NCBI GenBank assembly: GCA_030655135.1
Contig: JAURWC010000079.1
Coordinates: 62,001-126,000 of the forward strand
DNA: 64,000 nucleotides
Origin: Hyphomicrobiaceae bacterium
Lineage (GTDB): Bacteria; Pseudomonadota; Alphaproteobacteria; Rhizobiales; Hyphomicrobiaceae
Direction: 5' to 3'
Shown: piece after piece, positions 61,806 through 64,000 of the stretch
Numbering within the stretch: the first letter of the stretch is position 1
Layout of the letters: every line of letters starts with the position of its first letter
Notes under the pieces: model-generated
Seen by the model: only the letters and a program-made list of their open reading frames with translations
Told to the model about the DNA's origin: nothing
Database searches by the model: none
Made by a program: the position numbers and the translations under genes

Positions 61806-64000
61806 ATGACCGAAACCGTTCTCACGTCCCGCGCCCGGCCGAAGCTGTTTGCGCCCGGCATGCCGTCGCTCGATCCGGGCGTCGAGCGCTTCGTGCTGAA
61901 GGGTGCCGGCACGGCTGCGTTCGAATTGGATGCGGGTGATCGCATCGAGCTCAGCCCCCTCGAGGGCGGTCAATCCGTTGAGATCGCTGTATTCGGCGCC
62001 GGCGGCAAAAGCGATCTTGCGGCCCTGAACCTGAAGGGCCGCGCCAAGGCCACCGGCATCCAGAAGGCGCTGGAAGGCGATGGCGAAGACGCCGCGCGTG
62101 TGCGTTTCGGCCTATTCCGCCGCGGTCTCGACATCGGCAAAGCAAACGCCGCAACCGTTCTCGGGCGGGAGTCTGTTCCGGGTGATCTCGTCGGCCTGCA
62201 GGCTCACAAATCGGTGTTTGTCGTTCTCGGCGCACCGGCCACGCCGATGGTGGTCTGGGATCAGTCACCGGCCACCGACGTTTTGGTTTTCATTCAGCGC
62301 GCCAATCCGCGATTGCACAATCAGGCTCAGTTGCCCGATCCCATCGCCGAGCCTCGCCTCGATATCCGCGTGAACGTCGCCAGCGCGGAAAAATTCGAGG
62401 TCTTCGCAGGCGAATACATCCAGATCATCGACGTGCAGGGCCGCCAGTGCTCCGACTTTCTGGCCTTCAACCGCAAGGCGCTCGACGAGGGGCGCACGCA
62501 AGGACTCGATGCCGTCACCACGCGCACGCTGAACGGCGCCGCCTATCCCAAGCCGGGCCTTCACTCCAAATTCTTCGACCAGGACCGCAACCCATTGGTC
62601 GAGATCGTGCAGGATACGGTCGGCCGTCACGACACCTTCAACCTCGCGTGCACCAACCGCTACTACGAGGACATGGGCTATTTCGGCCATCCCAACTGTA
62701 CGGAGAACTTCAACGTCCAACTGCGGGACTATCCGATCGGCGACCACATGGGCTGGCCGGCGATCAACTTTTTCTACAACACCAATGTCGACGCTCATAA
62801 CAACATCTGGTCGGACGAACCCTGGTCGCGGCCCGGCGATTTCGTCGTCATGCGCGCGCTCACCGATCTGCTCTGCGCGGCGTCGTCCTGCCCATCGGAT
62901 ATCGATCCGTCAAATGGATGGCACCTGACCGAAATCCATGTGCGGATCTATCCCAAAGACGCGCTATTCAAACGTTCGATCGGATACAGAATGACAGCCG
63001 ACGCCGCCGTTCAGATCACTCGCGAGTCTGGATTCCACCCCCGCACATCGGCACTGACGCGCAACTTCGGCGAATACCGCGGTTTCTGGGTGCCGCACTG
63101 CTTCGCCAATGCCGGAGCCATCGAGGAATACTGGGCGTGCCGCGAACGCGCCGTCATCATGGACCTCTCTGCACTGCGCAAGATCGAGGTGCTGGGGCCC
63201 GATGCGGAAGAATTCCTGCAAGGCATCGTCACGCGCGATGTCCGCAAGCTCTCCGTCGGTCAGGTGTTCTACACGACGATGTGCTACCCGCACGGCGGCA
63301 TGGTGGACGACGGCACGCTGTTCCGGCTGGGCGACAACAACTTCCGCTGGATCGGCGGCGATGATGCCAGCTTGATCTGGCTGAAGGAACAGGCAGCGAA
63401 GTCCAGCTTCAACGTCAATCTCAAGACGGCGACGTCCGAGATCCATAACGTGGCGGTGCAGGGTCCGCGCTCTCGTGAAATCCTGCTTGAGATCATTCAG
63501 ACCCCGCCGGGCCGGCCGACGATCCAGGAACTCGGCCTGTTCCGCTTTACGACAGGCCGCATCGGCGGGCACCAAGGTACACCGGTACTGATCTCGCGCA
63601 CCGGCTACACCGGAGAACTCGGCTACGAACTTTTTTGCCATCCCAAAGATGCGACCACGGTGTGGGACGCGGTGATGGCGGCGGGACAGCCGATGGGCAT
63701 CCAGCCCTTCGGCTTCGACGCGCTAGACATGGTCCGCATCGAATCCGGTCTGGTCTTTGGCGGGCACGACTTCGATTCCACCACCGACCCGTTCGAGGCC
63801 GGCATTGCGTTCACGGTGCCGCAGAAGAAGGAAGAGGACTTCATTGGCAAGGCGGCTCTGGAAAAGCGCCGCGCCAACCCGCTGCGTAAGCTGGTCGGTC
63901 TGGAAATTGCGGGCAACGAAAAGCCATCGCATGGCGATCCGATCTTCGTCGGCCGCGCCAACGTCGGCATCGTGACCAGCGCGATGCGCTCGCCGCTGCT
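61806..64000 (+). CDS. tdm: Trimethylamine-oxide aldolase/demethylase Tdm (3' end outside window)
   Basis: The frame from ATG 61806 is open to the right edge (about 731 residues so far). Residues about 190-385 form a DUF1989 domain with a cysteine-rich metal site (GRQCSDFLAFN, LACTNRYYEDMGYFGHPNC, LLCAASSCPSD). Residues from about 410 form a GcvT-type aminomethyltransferase domain (RAVIMDLSALRKIEVLGPDA, SRTGYTGELGYELF). This DUF1989-GcvT fusion is the Tdm architecture of methylotrophs. The enzyme splits TMAO to dimethylamine and formaldehyde, and the GcvT part can pass formaldehyde to tetrahydrofolate. The last residues are missing at the edge. Confidence 0.95.
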   Translation, partial: MTETVLTSRARPKLFAPGMPSLDPGVERFVLKGAGTAAFELDAGDRIELSPLEGGQSVEIAVFGAGGKSDLAALNLKGRAKATGIQKALEGDGEDAARVRFGLFRRGLDIGKANAATVLGRESVPGDLVGLQAHKSVFVVLGAPATPMVVWDQSPATDVLVFIQRANPRLHNQAQLPDPIAEPRLDIRVNVASAEKFEVFAGEYIQIIDVQGRQCSDFLAFNRKALDEGRTQGLDAVTTRTLNGAAYPKPGLHSKFFDQDRNPLVEIVQDTVGRHDTFNLACTNRYYEDMGYFGHPNCTENFNVQLRDYPIGDHMGWPAINFFYNTNVDAHNNIWSDEPWSRPGDFVVMRALTDLLCAASSCPSDIDPSNGWHLTEIHVRIYPKDALFKRSIGYRMTADAAVQITRESGFHPRTSALTRNFGEYRGFWVPHCFANAGAIEEYWACRERAVIMDLSALRKIEVLGPDAEEFLQGIVTRDVRKLSVGQVFYTTMCYPHGGMVDDGTLFRLGDNNFRWIGGDDASLIWLKEQAAKSSFNVNLKTATSEIHNVAVQGPRSREILLEIIQTPPGRPTIQELGLFRFTTGRIGGHQGTPVLISRTGYTGELGYELFCHPKDATTVWDAVMAAGQPMGIQPFGFDALDMVRIESGLVFGGHDFDSTTDPFEAGIAFTVPQKKEEDFIGKAALEKRRANPLRKLVGLEIAGNEKPSHGDPIFVGRANVGIVTSAMRSPL

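Overview
The window is a GC-rich chromosomal segment of an alphaproteobacterium, most likely a Hyphomicrobiales methylotroph resembling Hyphomicrobium. The taxonomic pointers are RcdA (DUF1465), the C-terminal-heavy alphaproteobacterial RpoD, a DnaG whose zinc-finger ligands are mostly lost, a group IV ornithine decarboxylase, dispersed palindromes of types common in this order, and a trimethylamine oxidation pair (tmm, tdm) at the right edge. Gene density is high, most genes are ordinary housekeeping or metabolic genes, and both edges cut a gene.

Left third (1-20772). A lactate oxidation operon lutABC (the first gene cut) is followed by iorAB, a molybdenum hydroxylase. A bidirectional terminator separates these from a convergent ornithine decarboxylase with a possible speF-type leader. 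Then come a SIMPL-domain secreted protein, a frameshifted DUF559 nuclease gene enclosed by long inverted repeats, a nitrilase-family hydrolase, an acetyltransferase, an NTF2-like protein, YjbQ, a GreA/GreB-like protein, a nucleoside deoxyribosyltransferase-like protein and two small secreted proteins. The rpoD-dnaG macromolecular synthesis pair, a PGRP-type amidase, a YqeY protein and carA follow.

Middle (20914-34140). A secreted protein precedes a CAU-anticodon tRNA. About 1.9 kb further on is a degenerate tRNA-like copy of the same tRNA. Between the two lies a scrambled type I secretion locus: ABC-transporter and HlyD fragments with one piece inverted. Next are an SDR-type epimerase, a cyclophilin-like protein, a NodE/NodF-like ketosynthase-ACP pair, an acyl-CoA ligase with a MerR regulator, a cupin, galE, galU and a MotA/ExbB-MotB/OmpA-like membrane pair.

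Right third (34270-64000). A two-component system, an MsbA-like ABC exporter, rpmE, rcdA, a DUF1192 protein, a quinone oxidoreductase, a HAD hydrolase, a catalytically dead EAL protein and an SDR are followed by an RND efflux pair, a sulfate uptake operon (sbp-cysT-cysW-cysA-cysB) and a MHYT-GGDEF-EAL c-di-GMP enzyme. The last 7 kb hold an orphan cytoplasmic substrate-binding-fold protein, a GntR/FCD regulator, an unknown protein, and tmm with tdm, which together turn trimethylamine into TMAO and then into dimethylamine plus formaldehyde.

The most unusual structures are the DUF559 cassette with inverted repeats, the scrambled secretion locus between a tRNA and its D-armless copy, and the regulatory surroundings of tmm/tdm. 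Gene starts were chosen from ribosome-binding sites, overlaps and family N-termini. All family assignments come from reading motifs and have not been checked by database search.
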